The notes under the pieces were generated by a model. That model did not search any database. It had not been told where the DNA came from and was given only the letters and a program-made list of their open reading frames with translations. This document shows positions 49,504-61,458 of a stretch of DNA of 64,000 nucleotides, piece after piece; position 1 is the first letter of the stretch; each line of letters starts with the position of its first letter. Source of the stretch: Usnea hakonensis (taxonomy: Eukaryota > Ascomycota > Lecanoromycetes > Lecanorales > Parmeliaceae); NCBI GenBank assembly GCA_013423325.1, contig BLJB01000081.1, forward strand, positions 177,868 to 241,867, given 5' to 3'. The position numbers and the translations under genes were made by a program.

Positions 49504-50017
49504 TTAAACCCGCAAATCCCTCTTCACCTTCCCCCCCACCGCGCTGCCCCCCCACGTCACCGGGATCCTCCCATCCGCCAACCCATTCGGATCCACCGCC
49601 TCGAACACACTCGGACTCACGTCAATGTCGTAGAACTTGCATGCCTGACACGTGTCCACTATGGTCGCCGTGTGGGTGCTACCGGTGGACGGGTTCACGA
49701 TGTTGATGGTGGTGCCGCATTTGGGGTTGGTGTTGGGGTTGGGGCCGTTGGCCATGAAGGCGGTGGAGAGGGCGACGACGGCGTCGGAGTCGGAATTTGT
49801 GAAGCCGCAGGAACCGAGGCCTGTAGGGGGGGAGGGGAAGGTTAGCGAGATGGTTTGGTGAGGGGATAGGATGGGAAGAGGCGGGAGTGGGGAATGGGGA
49901 TGGGAATGGGAATGGGAGGGGAGAAGGCGCACCGGGAGTGTAGTAGGTCATGTCGCCGGAGTAGGCTTGAGCGATGCTCAGGAAGAGGGACGCGACGGCG
50001 ATGGTTGCTTGCTTCAT
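49504..50017 (-). CDS. Secreted RlpA-like double-psi beta-barrel (expansin-type) protein
   Basis: Exons 49933-50017 and 49504-49820 join to 133 residues. A signal peptide (MKQATIAVASLFLSIAQA) leads to YSGDMTYYTPGLGSCG, the usual start of the double-psi beta-barrel domain. NPKCGTTINI and ATIVDTCQAC and CKFYDIDVSPSVFEA follow, as do an aspartate and cysteines of the fold. Only the N-terminal expansin domain is present, without a carbohydrate-binding domain. In fungi such small proteins act in the wall or as secreted factors; some inhibit proteases. Enzymatic activity is not shown. Confidence 0.85.
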
Positions 50018-50582
50018 TTTTGCTGAAGTTGGAGGTTCGGCTTGGAAGATTGTTTGATGACGGGTTAGTTGAATGCTGAATCTGAGAGACGGTTGTTTTT
50101 GTGGTCAAGTAAGAGGGAGAGACTGCCTTTTATAATAGACGGAACCGTCCATCTAGCACGTCTAGAGCGTAGCCGTCTCTACCTCCATCCATCCAACACA
50201 CCTGGAGAGCGTCATCTTCTAAATCGCCGACAGCCTCCGACTCCAAAGAGCTCGTGCCACGTCACGACCGCAACGGCGCGGATAGAAAGTGTAGCAAGGC
50301 AGACAAGTGGATGACATTAGTGTGCAGCGAACGGTAGCATTGTCTTGTTCCAAATTTCCACGAAGTTACATGGCTCAACGAAGGGAGCGAGTTGGCAAGG
50401 CGGCCGGTTCAGGGAAGAACTGTGGGATTTGTGAGGATTCTGCATGCATGAGGTTGAGCGGTGCAGCATCATATCCGTGCACGTTGGGGATCCAGCGAAA
50501 ATCCGTGGTCGTCTCAACCCAGCGTTCTACATACAGCCTTGACGTTGAACAGTGGGGTGTGCTTTTGTATTACGTTACATAA
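50018..50582. other. Upstream region of the expansin-type gene
   Basis: Probable promoter of the secreted protein gene. No other feature was recognised. The end of this stretch (from about 50540) resembles part of the tandem repeat that follows. Confidence 0.45.
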
Positions 50583-50992
50583 GGCACTTCACAGCTTTTG
50601 TTGGTCGATGGTCAAGGCAGCTTATCCATGGAAGTAGGCTCTTGAGCGATATGCAGTCATCACCACACCGCAAGGTAAGCGTGGAGAGGTGAACAGTGGC
50701 AATTAGCGAGCGGTAGGCTTCTGTACATTGCACGAGGCACTTTATAGCTTTTGTTGGTAGAGGGTCAAGTTGATTATTCGTGGAGGTTGGCTCTTTAGCG
50801 ATATACAGTCATCACCACACCGCAAGGTAAGCATGGAGTTGAACAGTGGCAGTAGCGAGCGGGATGCTTCTGTACATTGCACGAGGCAGGCACTTCACAG
50901 CTTTGTTGGTAGAGGGTCAAGTTGATTATCCGTGGAGGTTGGCTCTTGAGTAATATGCAGTCATCACCCTACTGCAAGGTAACCACGGAAAT
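50583..50992. repeat. Tandem repeat of about 153 bp, nearly three copies
   Basis: The block starting GGCACTTCACAGC at 50583 recurs at 50736 and 50889, spaced exactly 153 bp. Each copy holds TGTTGGT, GGGTCAAG, CAGTCATCACC, GCAAGGTAA and GAACAGTGGC in order, with 85-95% identity by eye. The third copy ends early, near 50992. The unit contains no open frame of note. Confidence 0.9.
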
Positions 50993-51588
50993 TTCAGGGG
51001 CCGTGCTTAGTCCTTCGTTCCCCGCATGCGAACCATACAAATTACATGCATATAGTTAAATGCACACGGAGGGTAGCCGTAGGATCGATTGGTCTATCCT
51101 TGGCCTTAATAGGTGTTGGATTATGACGAGTAAATTTGGTAGAAACGATTGTTTACTTGCCTCCTTCGCGCCGGCGTCCTAGTCCCAAGGCTAACAAGTT
51201 AGCGCGGGACCAAGTTCAAAAGAGTCTAGATCGTTTCGCGGACTTTTGAGCAAAGGTAGGGACAACCTGCGTAGAGCCTTCACGCGTAGAATGCCAAGAG
51301 GGAGCCAAGCGAGGTGCCGAGGACATATTTTAGAGGAGTTGGTAAGGGGGGTTGAGGGGCTGTTATGGTTGCTAGGGTCGAGGGATGTGAGTATGATGGA
51401 GGAGGAAGAGGGTGCCATTGGGGGTGTGGCAATGCGAGTAGCGTTTGAGCAAAAGCTAGATCAAGGCTTTGGCCCTTGAATCCTCCCCTCTCAAGGATGA
51501 CTTCTGCTGTTGTCGTAAATGGTCCAATGATTATCCGTATCGTCGTAGGGGTGTGGTTTGGATTGAGAAGGGGGGTGGGAGGCAGGCT
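50993..51588. other. Region between the tandem repeat and the coiled-coil gene, nothing recognised
   Basis: About 600 bp with no supported gene. The region is low in complexity toward the gene's 3' end. Confidence 0.4.
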
Positions 51589-52563
51589 TCAGGTGGCGCT
51601 GAGGAGGGCAAGCGCACTCTCGAAGGCTTTGACGACTTTGACGTCTAGGGAGCGCGATGGGCGATTAGCTGTGAAGAGTGAAGTGGAGGGTGAAAATGGA
51701 GAGAGATGGAAGGAGGGGACTGAAGACGTACAATGTAGCCGCTTCTCCTCCAAGCTCTCTTCTCTCAGCTGGACGAACTTCATTCTCGTTCGTAGCCTGT
51801 ATGAGCATCATCAGCTAATTCTTCTGGAGGATACTGCATAGAGGTGGTCGGTCCAGAGCAAGATCGTAAGAGAAGAAAGAGGGAGTGAGAGATATATACC
51901 GCTTCCCAGCCCTCTCCTCCTCGCCAGCAGCGCCAGCAGTCGTCCACGCATTGAATACCTGCTTCTATCAGCATAACCCCCAAAACTCTACGACAAACCA
52001 GCCGTCCCCAACCACACCCACACACAGAAACCCAACAACACCGTCACCCAAATGAAAGCCTCTCAGAGGAGGAAAGGGGCAAGAAGGTCACCACAAACCT
52101 GAATCAGCTCTTCAAACTCTCCCCTAATTCCCTCTTCAACCCTCTCACACTCCTCCATCTTGACCCAAAACCTCTCTTCCAACCCGTCCCAATCAAACTC
52201 CTTAAGCTTCTCCTTCGCATTCTCCATATCAATCTTCCCACCCCCCTCCAACTCCTGCCCCTCAACGCTCACCCCGTCTCCAACCTGATCCTCATGGCCC
52301 GCATTACCCATATCCTCTGTAGGCTGGACGGAAGTATCCGCCGTCTTGGAGCCCGGAGGGCCCGGCGAGCTAGGTTGGAGCGACGAGGAGCGCCGCGGGA
52401 AGTCTGGATTTGGGGACGAGGAGAGCTGGCGTGAGGAGAGGGGCTTTGGGGCTCCTCGGGCGGATGTGGGAGTCGGGGAGCGGATGCGATTGTCCGTGGT
52501 GGTGTTGTTGTGGTTGACGGTGTCGACGGCTTGGGGGGTGTTGGGATTTTGTTCCTGTGACAT
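51589..52563 (-). CDS. Conserved ascomycete coiled-coil protein of unknown function
   Basis: Exons 52099-52563, 51900-51958, 51732-51796 and 51589-51644 give 214 residues. The N-terminal half is disordered, with Ser/Pro/Asn. The C-terminal half is helical: LKEFDWDGLEERFWVKMEECE, EFEELIQVFNAWTTAG, RLRTRMKFVQLREESLEEKR, then HYVKVVKAFESALALLS. This helical region looks like the conserved core of an uncharacterised filamentous ascomycete family. The role is unknown. A coiled-coil complex subunit, for example in transcription or kinetochore assembly, is conceivable but unsupported. The four junctions were verified by phase. Confidence 0.75.
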
Positions 52564-53294
52564 TCTGAATCCGAAAGAGAGTGAATGAGATAGTTAGGAA
52601 ATTATATAAGAGAGAGAGAGAGAGGGTTAGGACATCGCTAGCCCGAAGAAGAGGAAAGGAGCTTGATTGTTGGATGCAGATGGAAGTGGTCGTCCTTTGA
52701 CGCGTAGACAGCTGGATTTTGAATAGGAGACTTGACAGTGGATGAAAAGTCCTAGGTAATCATCTTAAGTACCTACCATGTCTTTGACCTAGAATGCATA
52801 GCCATCGTTAGAGGTTTTACAGTCATGTTAGCGAATTGTTGGGTTTCGCGCCTTTACTACCGCAAGATTATTATACCAAACTCAGTGACTAGAAGTATCA
52901 AGGATTTTGAATAGAACACACAACCAAGGCTTGATGCAATCCTCAATTTACGCATAGGTCCGACAAAGTTATTCAATTCCTGTGGATTTGCTCACATCTA
53001 TACTCGCACACTATAAAGAATAATTGCTGTGTAGTTCAATCTCGTATAAAGTAGGTGGTCGACAGTAAAGATGCCTTAATTGGACTTGCTAATTCATCAA
53101 GTACAAAGCTCGAGATTTGACACCACATTTTCTCTCATTGAATTCACGCTAAATCCACCCACCGTCGTTGAAATCGGCAAACGTGGCTCCATAGCACCCG
53201 CTGATCAATTTTGCCACAAGCAAAAGATACGCCCTGGGGAATACCGGTTTCACTGACACCAAACGCCGTATAGTTTTGACCGTTATTCATTGCG
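52564..53294. other. Intergenic region upstream of the coiled-coil gene, nothing else seen
   Basis: About 730 AT-rich bases. No conserved frame. Confidence 0.4.
52609..52625. repeat. (GA)n microsatellite
   Basis: A run of GA units lies about 50 bp upstream of the coiled-coil gene's ATG (minus strand). Confidence 0.7.
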
Positions 53295-54753
53295 TTACCG
53301 CTGGCCACCAGCCTCGAGTTGGCCCGGCGTTGTATTCGCACCGCTGTCAATCTCGGGAGCTCCAACTCCCACAGAATCACTTCCAGAACGGTTATTCCTC
53401 CTGAATGGATTTGACATGCTAGGTATCGAAGGGGTCATGCCACGCATTCTCGATCTCCAAGTGTTTGGCTGTTGAGCTTCGGCCGCGGTCGAAGTATTGG
53501 TATTCGAAGCGGATGTGCGCTGGTTCGCTGCTAGGCGTCTCGACGAGCGTCGCTGAGAGGGAAACCCATAGCGATCCCGTGCGTTATCTTCTATACCAAG
53601 ACTCAAGAAGCGACCAGGGAGCAGCATTCTTGGCCGACCGTCACGATGACCCATGAAGGCATATTGAGGGGGATGGGGCATGTCCCCTCGCGCACCAGCA
53701 GAGCGGCGGCCAGCATGTCGTTCAGCATCTGCAGCGGCCTCGCCTTCTGGGCGTGGTTTCGGCACGTAATAATCTGCTTTGCACAAGGGACAACAAGCAC
53801 GACGACTGGTCAACCATGGGTCGAGACAGCTAGCATGGAATGCGTGACCACATGTCAATCCTCGAACGTCGTCATCATCTTCGAGGGTGTCCAAACAGAT
53901 AGCGCAGGAGTCACCAGGGTTGGCTAGCAATTCAGTAGGTACGGCAATCTGGATCTGGTCGTCATCGTCGAGCTCTTCCTGTTCTTGTTCATCTGGTGAG
54001 GCGGCAGCATTGGAAGTAATTTTCGGTATGCCTTGAGAGTCCTCCGGTTCGACTCCAGATCCCTTTATCTCAGCGTCTTTCGGATGCTGCTCCTCTGGAG
54101 CTGAGATGACTTCAGGTACCATTGTCGACTTCGGACTGTCCTTATTTTCCTCTGCAATTTTACTTGCTGCCGGAGTTTCTGGTCTGTTCTCTTCTTCGGA
54201 TTTCTTCGCCATTGGGAGTGCTCCATCAACATTTCTTAGACTAGCGGCCCTACTTGCTATAGGAGCAGCAACTCCACCAGCAGTTGGAAGACCTTCCTCG
54301 GCACGTGTAGTCATCCATGCTTTGTACTTCATGAGGGGAAAGCGCTCATTCACTTCCTCCATCGACATCAGCTTCTTTTCCCTTCTCCGCCTGTGCGCCC
54401 TGGGCATTGCCGTCATATCTATTGGTTCGCCATTTTCATCTTGTTGCGCCCGACGGTTCCTCTGATTGTATCTGAAACAGTATTTGACACCGACAATGAT
54501 CCTACAGTTGGGACGTCAGCTCCTCACACAACATGATTGGTCGAGAAGGGTGGACGATCGACCGAGGCTGAAGTGTTGGGAAGACTTGCCATAGATTTGT
54601 GAAAACAACACCAAAGCCGAGGGCGACGAAGAAGAGTAAGGGAGAGCTGGTCGGCCCACCACCACCACCGGAGCTAGCAGGTGACGTTGATGCGGCAGGA
54701 GGACCGATGGAAGTGGCCGACGGACTGGGACTCGTTACTGCTGAGGATGCCAT
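53295..54753 (-). CDS. RING-H2 finger membrane protein (putative E3 ubiquitin ligase)
   Basis: Exons 54590-54753 and 53295-54501 give 456 residues. The first exon has a Ser/Pro-rich lumenal segment and a helix (PLLFFVALGFGVVFTNLW) continuing into IIVGVKYCFRY. A cytosolic linker rich in acidic and basic residues follows. The RING-H2 finger is CAICLDTLEDDDDVRGLTCGHAFHASCLDPWLTS and then CCPLCK. The tail is Arg/Ser-rich. The topology matches the TUL1/PA-TM-RING-like E3s that mark membrane proteins for degradation. The intron 54502-54589 begins with GC (GCAAGT), not GT. The junction gives the expected tryptophan and keeps frame. Confidence 0.85.
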
Positions 54754-57700
54754 ACTTGAGACCGTTTGGTGTTCGGGGACGGCTCAATTGAATAGAATCA
54801 ATTTGTCCGTCTCGCAAATCATCCAAGTATGAATGAAGGTGAAGGGTGAAGGGGTGAATGGTGAGTTGAGATGTGTCCGTTGAGGGATAAAGTGTAAATT
54901 GGGCTGACGCAAGGCTCGAGGTCTTGTGATCTTGACTAAGCCTTGTCTGATGGCCCCCTTCTCCTTGTAGCGAGGTAGCTGAACAGCTAAAAAGGTGCTG
55001 CTGTCATAAAGACAAGTGTATCGACTTGACTATTGAAATGACAGGACGGTAGGTTGTGCTGGAGTAGGGAGGAATCGTGTGTGGCGAAAAAGTAGTGAGT
55101 GTGTGGTGACGAAGACGAATATTATTGCAGTGGTCGTGCCGTGATCTCCGAGTTAGGAGGGGGGGGGGGCCACGGCTTGTGCTTATTGGGGTCAAGTGAA
55201 TTCAGACATGATCATCGAGCTGGAGCAAATATTGACCAAGGATGAAAGAGCCAATGTATGATATATTCACACATGGAATATGTAGAAAGAATGAAAGAGG
55301 CAGTGTGGCAGGAGGAAAGTGGGTATCTTGATGAGGAGTACGGAGTAAAGAGGAGTAATGGGCTGAAAAAGAGAGACAAAATGGGAAAAGGATTAGCAAA
55401 GGCTGCTACTCGGTGGCGGCGGAAAAAGAAAAGGTGGCACTGGACCCTACTTTAGTGCCAAGAATGAACATGTACATCATAAAGTACCCCAAATTCTACC
55501 CCACTTGTTCGGTCTAGCGTCATCGCCGCCTTATTGTCGCATCATCTAATACACAGCGCAGTCTTCTATATTTACTTTACCACACTCGTTTCTTCATTAA
55601 CATTGACTCCAAACAGAATCAAATATGTGTCGGAAGTTCGAAACAAAAGTCCGAGGGGCCAAAGTGTAACCGGCAAACTTACCTTGGGGGGACTTGAAGG
55701 TTTTGAGTTTCCTTGTGCATACTGAATTTGAGATTCGTACCGTGGGTACTGGCATTCGCTATCAATCACCACTATCAGTCTGCTTCTCACCAAGTCGCCA
55801 GCCAATGATTAAGCGACATTAGGAACCACTATCATCAGCCCTCAATGAAGAGGTTCAGGGAACGGCATGTTGACGGGACATTTCCTCTCAACCAACATTT
55901 GACGTATGCGCACGCGCGCAAGGTATAATGCTGGGCACTCGGTCAAGATAAAAAAGTTAAACAGTGGCCGGGCTTGATAAACTCCGATACTCAGAAAAAT
56001 CTTATAGGCTCGCGTGTGGCCTGTAGATCCATTTCCGAGCTGGTTGCCCCCATTCCGGTCAATTTTTGGATTACAAGACATGATGCCGGAGCAAGTGAGG
56101 CAAGTCACTCCTAAGAATCGTCGCACGACTCCAATTCCGTCTAATTTTTATGAGCTTTGTCCAATCGTTCTTTGGACGATTGGACGAGCTTGACTCCAAA
56201 AGTGAATCTCGTGCGTATGAGCGCATCCATATCAATTCCCGATATCACGTGAACTTCGCTTTGCATGCCGCGATCGACAACCTTTTAGAAGAAGAGCGAA
56301 CGGTCAACCAGATTGGGACAGTGTGTACTTTTTGGAGCTTATCCCTTCTGTTTGGCATTGGGGATGACTTTTTAAGCGTGTTTCGAGAGCAGCGCTGCCT
56401 CTGTCCGTTGCCCCGCTTGTTCATTTGCCGTTTCCTTGTCCAATTCGCCCCAACCCCCATCCCCTTGACCTTCAAATTGAGGACTCCCCTCCGTTATCGG
56501 CGTTCGGACATATATTACTTTTGAACTCTCGCTGCGCAGCTCTGTATCCTCACCTGATCACAGTCATCCAATCGGACAGATTGGATTCAAAGAACTCGGC
56601 AAGCCAAGTCGTGCTCCTTGTACCGTCCAATGCAATCACTCCTCGATATGATGATTTTGTGCGTATTCGCGGAATGACATGGCCCCGGCTGATAGGCATC
56701 TACTGCGTTGCCTTGTCTTGCATCGGATTGGTAAGTCGGCGGCCGGTTGATACAGCAAGACTTTCCGGAAGCAGATTGGCAGCTGGCCAGGCCTGGTCGA
56801 GCGGGGTATAGATCGCAGGGCTATCCGAGGCGTGGCAATCCTCGCATTTCCTAGGCAGTCGATTGGTTCTTCACATTTTGAGATGCATATGAGGAGACGA
56901 GGGGGATCAGCCACCTCGTTCGCGCATCCGAGTGCCTTCTATACTACGCTATGGGAAAATTTCTCGTCCCATCTCCGCGAAAAACGAAAACATCCCGCAT
57001 CAACCTTGCGTACTCACCTGAAACATGCGCGCGTTTCACTAGGAAATCTATCAAGGCCTACTACCGCTTAGGCACACTTTCAGCAACCATTGCCGGTTTC
57101 TAAAGCCCTTCATGATCCTCTTCTAGATAATCCATATGATTCTATCATTGTTCCTGGCAAAGTATGGGACAAGCAAGATGACGTTTATTGCTATCTGGAA
57201 CCCGTGCTCGCAGCGAGCTAACGACTGCTGAAAGACTTCGAAGAGAGGCCTTCGCAAGTATAGTTTGAAAAGAATCACTCAACGATGAGGGAGCAGTCTC
57301 TTCTGCAAAAACACGCAAAAGCAATCGAATTCGACTGTCGAGTCCAACCTTACGGATATAGGAAGATTTGAGGAAGACCAGGTCGCCTCTAACAGCTATA
57401 CGGCACAGAAAGAAAATTGCAGTCTTGGGTATCTTCCAAGGGCGAAATCATCTCCTTCTGAAGCAGCTTCCGGAACTCCTGACCTTTCAATTTTCCACCT
57501 CGCATCAATCAGTCTCGTCCCTTACGCCAGTCGTTTACTCTCAGGTCGCAGTCCACCCATCCCCTAGTTGATTCAGAACAAGACAGAAAAAGGAGAGACA
57601 ATATCATTTTGTTATCAACACTTCATGCAGGATAACGACGTATCAAGCCACACACTATCTCACATCACCTACACCACCTTATGCCTATTTTGCACCACAA

Positions 57701-58819
57701 TTCCCTGCCATAATCCCAGCTAGTCAATCCATGCTTTAAATATTCTTACCGCATCGTCCGATTATCTGTGGTGAATACAGCCAATTCTAAAGAATTAGCC
57801 ACCGAAGGTCATATTTGGACTTGGAAGCAGCACTGCCGACAGAGTGTTCACCTAGATCTGTCGGACCTCAGTCGAGGCCCAATCTTCATTCGTGCATATA
57901 AAACCATTCAACATCATTGCAGTAGATGCAGAAGCACTCATCCTACACAGCAGATTTCCTTTTGCTTGCCGAAATTCAAACTTGCACAGCTTTGCGCAAC
58001 ATCAGAGGTGCTCAACAAAGGAGATTTTTCATTCGAATGACGGTCCCAGATACCGACCTAGACGCCGCTCCAAGAAAGACGACCGTTGCATAAGGTGCCT
58101 AGGTACCTTAGGTACTTGCCCGCGCTCTAAAAGCGGCCACGCTCCGCGTGAGTGCCAAGTCTGCCCTTATGCCGCATGGACCATCATTGCAATGCACCGA
58201 CTGGGCGGGAGTTGTTCCAGCCTAACGCGAGTCAGAAGGAAACTAAAACTAACCCCCCCCAAAAGTAAGGCCGAGCGGCCCCAAGTCTTGGAATAAGCAG
58301 GGCCTGGAATCAGATGGATTGGAGATCTCCAGCTCTAAGATAAATTGAAGGATTACGACTGTTCTTCTGTATTAAGTGCACTTCAGAGTAATCTCTTATT
58401 CTGCTTCTCGGATTTCCTTTGTCATTGGAAAGCAACGTGATAACGGCAGCACTGAACCCTAGCCCCCTGAGGTAAAGGAGATGCTCGCTTGAAGGAAAAA
58501 TATCTTGTTGTGAAGGGGGTGTCTGGTGTTTCAAAAGCAAGGCTTTTGCATTTTTGGTTTTGCCGGCAGCCGGCATATGATTGGTAACCTTCTACGGTAC
58601 TTGACTTTAAAGCAAGTCACAACATGACCACTCTCATTGGTCGATTCCTCCCGCAATATTACTTGCTCTAGACTTTAAATCGCCAGAGATTGACCTCGTG
58701 AGTAAGGTTGATCACTGTAAGATCTTAGACTACCAAAACAATTATCCGGAGATTAGATATCTCGTCTCTGAACTCACTCGCATATTACTTCACATTATCT
58801 AAAGTAACCTTCGGCCAAC
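54754..58819. other. 4-kb gene-poor region, no supported gene
   Basis: Several open frames (for example 55842-56126, 56150-56524, 57768-58040) lack domains or a consistent splice model. A stretch at 57080-57210 reads KALHDPLLDNPYDSIIVPG and then KVWDKQDDVYCYLEPV in one frame, which looks protein-like but stops. It might be the remnant of a gene. A poly-G run lies near 55160-55170. The GTACCTTAGGTAC-type palindromes around 58100 are common in ascomycete intergenic DNA. The right end holds the cyclophilin promoter. Confidence 0.4.
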
Positions 58820-59797
58820 ATGGCTGACAGCGATGCCAAGGCCCCTAATCCCATTGTCTTTTTCGACATTGCGCTTGGAGGTAAGAGTTGCAGCACATTG
58901 ATTCAAAGCCTGTTCTGACATCATATTGCTTCATCGTGACAACATAAAAGAATTCCGCTCCCTCCATAACCTTTAGGTCTAGCCGCACAATGAGGCAATG
59001 TCTACCCTATCAATTTATCCGCATATGCGTGGACCATTTCCCCTCGTCGACTAAGCCTTCCTTCTATAAAAATGACTTCAGTCCGTATCTGTACTCACCC
59101 CTCCAATCCTTACAGGGGAGCCACTGGGCCGCGTGAAGATAGAGCTCTTCGCCAACATCACCCCCAAGACCGCCGAAAACTTCCGCCAATACTGCACAGG
59201 CGAGAACAAGAACCCCCAAGGCCGACCTCAGGGCTACAAAGGTAGCAAATTCCACCGGGTCGTATGTTGTTAAGATCCACCCGTCGAAACATCGACGGAG
59301 CATGGCATCTGATTGTTTTGTAGATCAGAGAATTCATGATCCAAGGCGGAGATTTCCTCAACGGCGACGGCACGGGCAGCACCTGCATTTACGGCACCAA
59401 AGCCTTCGCGGACGAGAATTTCCAGCTGAAGCATGACACGCCGGGATTGCTGAGCATGGCTGTCAGTTCCCCTTCCCCTTCCCCCCCCCCCCGCCTCCCT
59501 CTCCGAAATCCCATCACCATCCCCCAACCCAAACTCACCAATCCCAGAACTCCGGCAAAGACAGCAACGGCTGCCAATTTTTCATCACGACGGTATGCCG
59601 TACAGTCTCCTATCCGCTTTCATAGAGCCCGGCTGAAAAAAAGGCAGGTTCCGACGCCGTTTCTGAATAACAAACATGTGGTTTTTGGCAGGGTGGTTGA
59701 TGGGATGGATGTGGTGCATAAAGTGGAGAATACGAGAGTGAGAGGGGAGAGCAAGCCTGCGACGGATGTTGTTGTGGTGCAGTGTGGGGAGATGTGA
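58820..59797 (+). CDS. CYP3: Peptidyl-prolyl cis-trans isomerase H (cyclophilin H / CYP3)
   Basis: Exons 58820-58880, 59116-59261, 59324-59461, 59548-59592 and 59648-59797 give 179 residues. The core cyclophilin motifs are intact: IALGGEPLGRVKIELFAN, KTAENFRQYCTGE, GYKGSKFHRVI, FMIQGGDF, NSGKDSNGCQFFITTV, PTPFLNNKHVVFGRVVDG and GMDVV. The catalytic arginine in FHRV and the drug-binding residues are present. The insertion after the CTGE motif marks the cyclophilin H type, which binds the U4/U6.U5 snRNP. It catalyses proline isomerisation. The first intron (235 bp) follows the conserved N-terminus. Confidence 0.95.
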
Positions 59798-59839
59798 GAT
59801 TTTAACTAAAGAAGTCAGATGAGATAGAAAAAATTGGAA

Positions 59840-60130
59840 CACGACCCCAGTCATCCCTCCCTCCAAAACCCTACATCTCCCCTTCCCTTCCCTCCCCTTC
59901 CAACCAAATCAAAATAAAGTAAGGCCTCCCCCCCCCCCTCATTCCTCATTTCTCAATCCCACTCCCAACATCCCCCCTCCCCATCCCCCCCCCCCCTCCT
60001 CTATCATCCCTCAACATCCACCACCAAACCCACTCCACCCCACTCCAATCCCCTCCCCTGCCACTCAAAAACCCCATCCCATCAGCACTTCTCCATCCAT
60101 CCAGGATTGGGAAATAGGGTTGGTTGGTGT
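59840..60130. other. C-rich tract after the cyclophilin gene
   Basis: Long pyrimidine runs (CCCCTCCC and similar) fill the 3' region of the cyclophilin gene. A G-rich segment (60360-60480) follows. Nothing coding is supported. Confidence 0.6.
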
Positions 60131-60221
60131 ATTAATTAAATTAAATCAATCAAATCAGCTCAAATCAAATCAAATCAATTCAATCAATTCAATCAAATCA
60201 ATTCAATTCAATCAAATCAAG
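60131..60221. repeat. (AATCA/AATTC)n simple repeat
   Basis: About 90 bp of irregular AATCAAATCAATTC units lie between the cyclophilin and GPALPP genes. A GGAA tetranucleotide repeat (60334-60356) follows. Confidence 0.85.
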
Positions 60222-60333
60222 GACAAACATATGAGAATTCATCACATCATCAACGTCACGCTTCCCGCTGCTTTTACTTACTTTTGCTTGCTTTTGTTTT
60301 TGATATAACGGCTTGAGGTTGTACTTGGAGGCT

Positions 60334-60356
60334 GGAAGGAAGGAAGGAAGGAAGGA
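60334..60356. repeat. (GGAA)n microsatellite
   Basis: Five to six GGAA units are seen in the G-rich segment. Confidence 0.8.
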
Positions 60357-60621
60357 TCTATGATGGGGGGGGGGGATGTGCAACTGTGGGTGGTGAAGGA
60401 AGGGGAAGGGGAAATTGGGCTGTGATTATGAAGATGGGGGTGGGGGGGTGAGAGAGGTTGGGGGGGGGGGGGGGAGAGGGTTTGATTGTGGAAGATGATT
60501 CTGTTATCTCCTGTTCCGGGGGTAGGGAGGGGGTGTGCCTATAACGAGGAAGCGAACTTCCTTCTCTCAACAGGATGCTGTCGGGGTACGCAACAATCAA
60601 TCAATCCAATCCGTAACCCTC

Positions 60622-61458
60622 TCACAAATACCTCCCCTTCTCAAACCTCGCCCCAAAATCCTTCGCCTTACTCATCATCTCCCTCTTCTGCTTATGCCCA
60701 ATCTTCACCCCCATCCCCATATCCTTCTCCCTATCAAACGCCCTCTTACTCGGATCGTCCTCCTTCTCCCTCGGCCCCGCCTTCTTATGCTCACTATACA
60801 ACGACGTATTCCTCTCCCTCTCATTATACTCGCTTATCCTTCTCCCCGTCTCCCTCGCCTCCTCCTCCTTCCACCGATCCACCTTATCCTCCGGACCCAA
60901 CTGAGCCGGTTTCTTCACACCCATCACTTCATCCGCGAGCCGTTGCCGTTTCTGCTCCGGCGTCTCCGTCCACAGCGCGTTCTCGACGCCGCCTTTTTGT
61001 CCCGGCGTTTTGGCCCCTTTGCCGGTGTTGAATTTGCGGTTCTTGAGCTTAGTGGGGTCGACCCGGGCGGACCAGTCGTCCTGTTTGGGAGGCAAGAGCA
61101 TCCATTCTTCTCGCTGGGGTCTTTTGGCGGCTTCTCGGGCTGCTTCGTCTGCGGCGAGGGCTTCTTGGCGCTTTCGTTCTGTTTCTTGGTTTAGTGAGCC
61201 TGGAGGGGGAGGGAGGGAGGGTCCGAAGTCGTCGTCGGAGTCGTCGCTGGGGGTATCTGGCGTTGGGGGTGTGGCTGGACGTTCTGAAAGAGGGGCTGGG
61301 GGGACCGCAGGGCCGATTACTCGGCGAGGGTTGATGGGTGGAGCACGAGGAGAAGAGCTGCGCTGTCGTTTGGGCGAATCATTGATGGGGTCGGGTGCCT
61401 CTTCTGAACGCTTGCGCTTGGCGAGATGAGGGGGGAGCTCTGGGCCCACTGAAGGCAT
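60622..61458 (-). CDS. GPALPP-motif protein (DUF3752)
   Basis: A single exon encodes 278 residues. The N-terminus has MPSVGPELPPHLAKRKRS, with further G-P-x-P motifs (VIGPAVPP, FGPSLPPPP). The conserved C-terminal DUF3752 core has REEWMLLPP, DPTKLKNRKFNTGKGA, LWTETPEQKRQRLADEVMG and ends KAKDFGARFEKGRYL. The family is nuclear and widespread in eukaryotes. A role in RNA processing or transcription is suggested but not settled. The protein is highly charged and disordered apart from the core. Its 5' end is about 480 bp from the HET gene start, in divergent arrangement. Confidence 0.9.
   Translation of the reverse strand: MPSVGPELPPHLAKRKRSEEAPDPINDSPKRQRSSSPRAPPINPRRVIGPAVPPAPLSERPATPPTPDTPSDDSDDDFGPSLPPPPGSLNQETERKRQEALAADEAAREAAKRPQREEWMLLPPKQDDWSARVDPTKLKNRKFNTGKGAKTPGQKGGVENALWTETPEQKRQRLADEVMGVKKPAQLGPEDKVDRWKEEEARETGRRISEYNERERNTSLYSEHKKAGPREKEDDPSKRAFDREKDMGMGVKIGHKQKREMMSKAKDFGARFEKGRYL

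Noticed and set aside
58080..58125. TAGGTACCTTAGGTAC palindromic motif
   Set aside because: Such sequences are frequent in ascomycete intergenic DNA; no evidence of an element.
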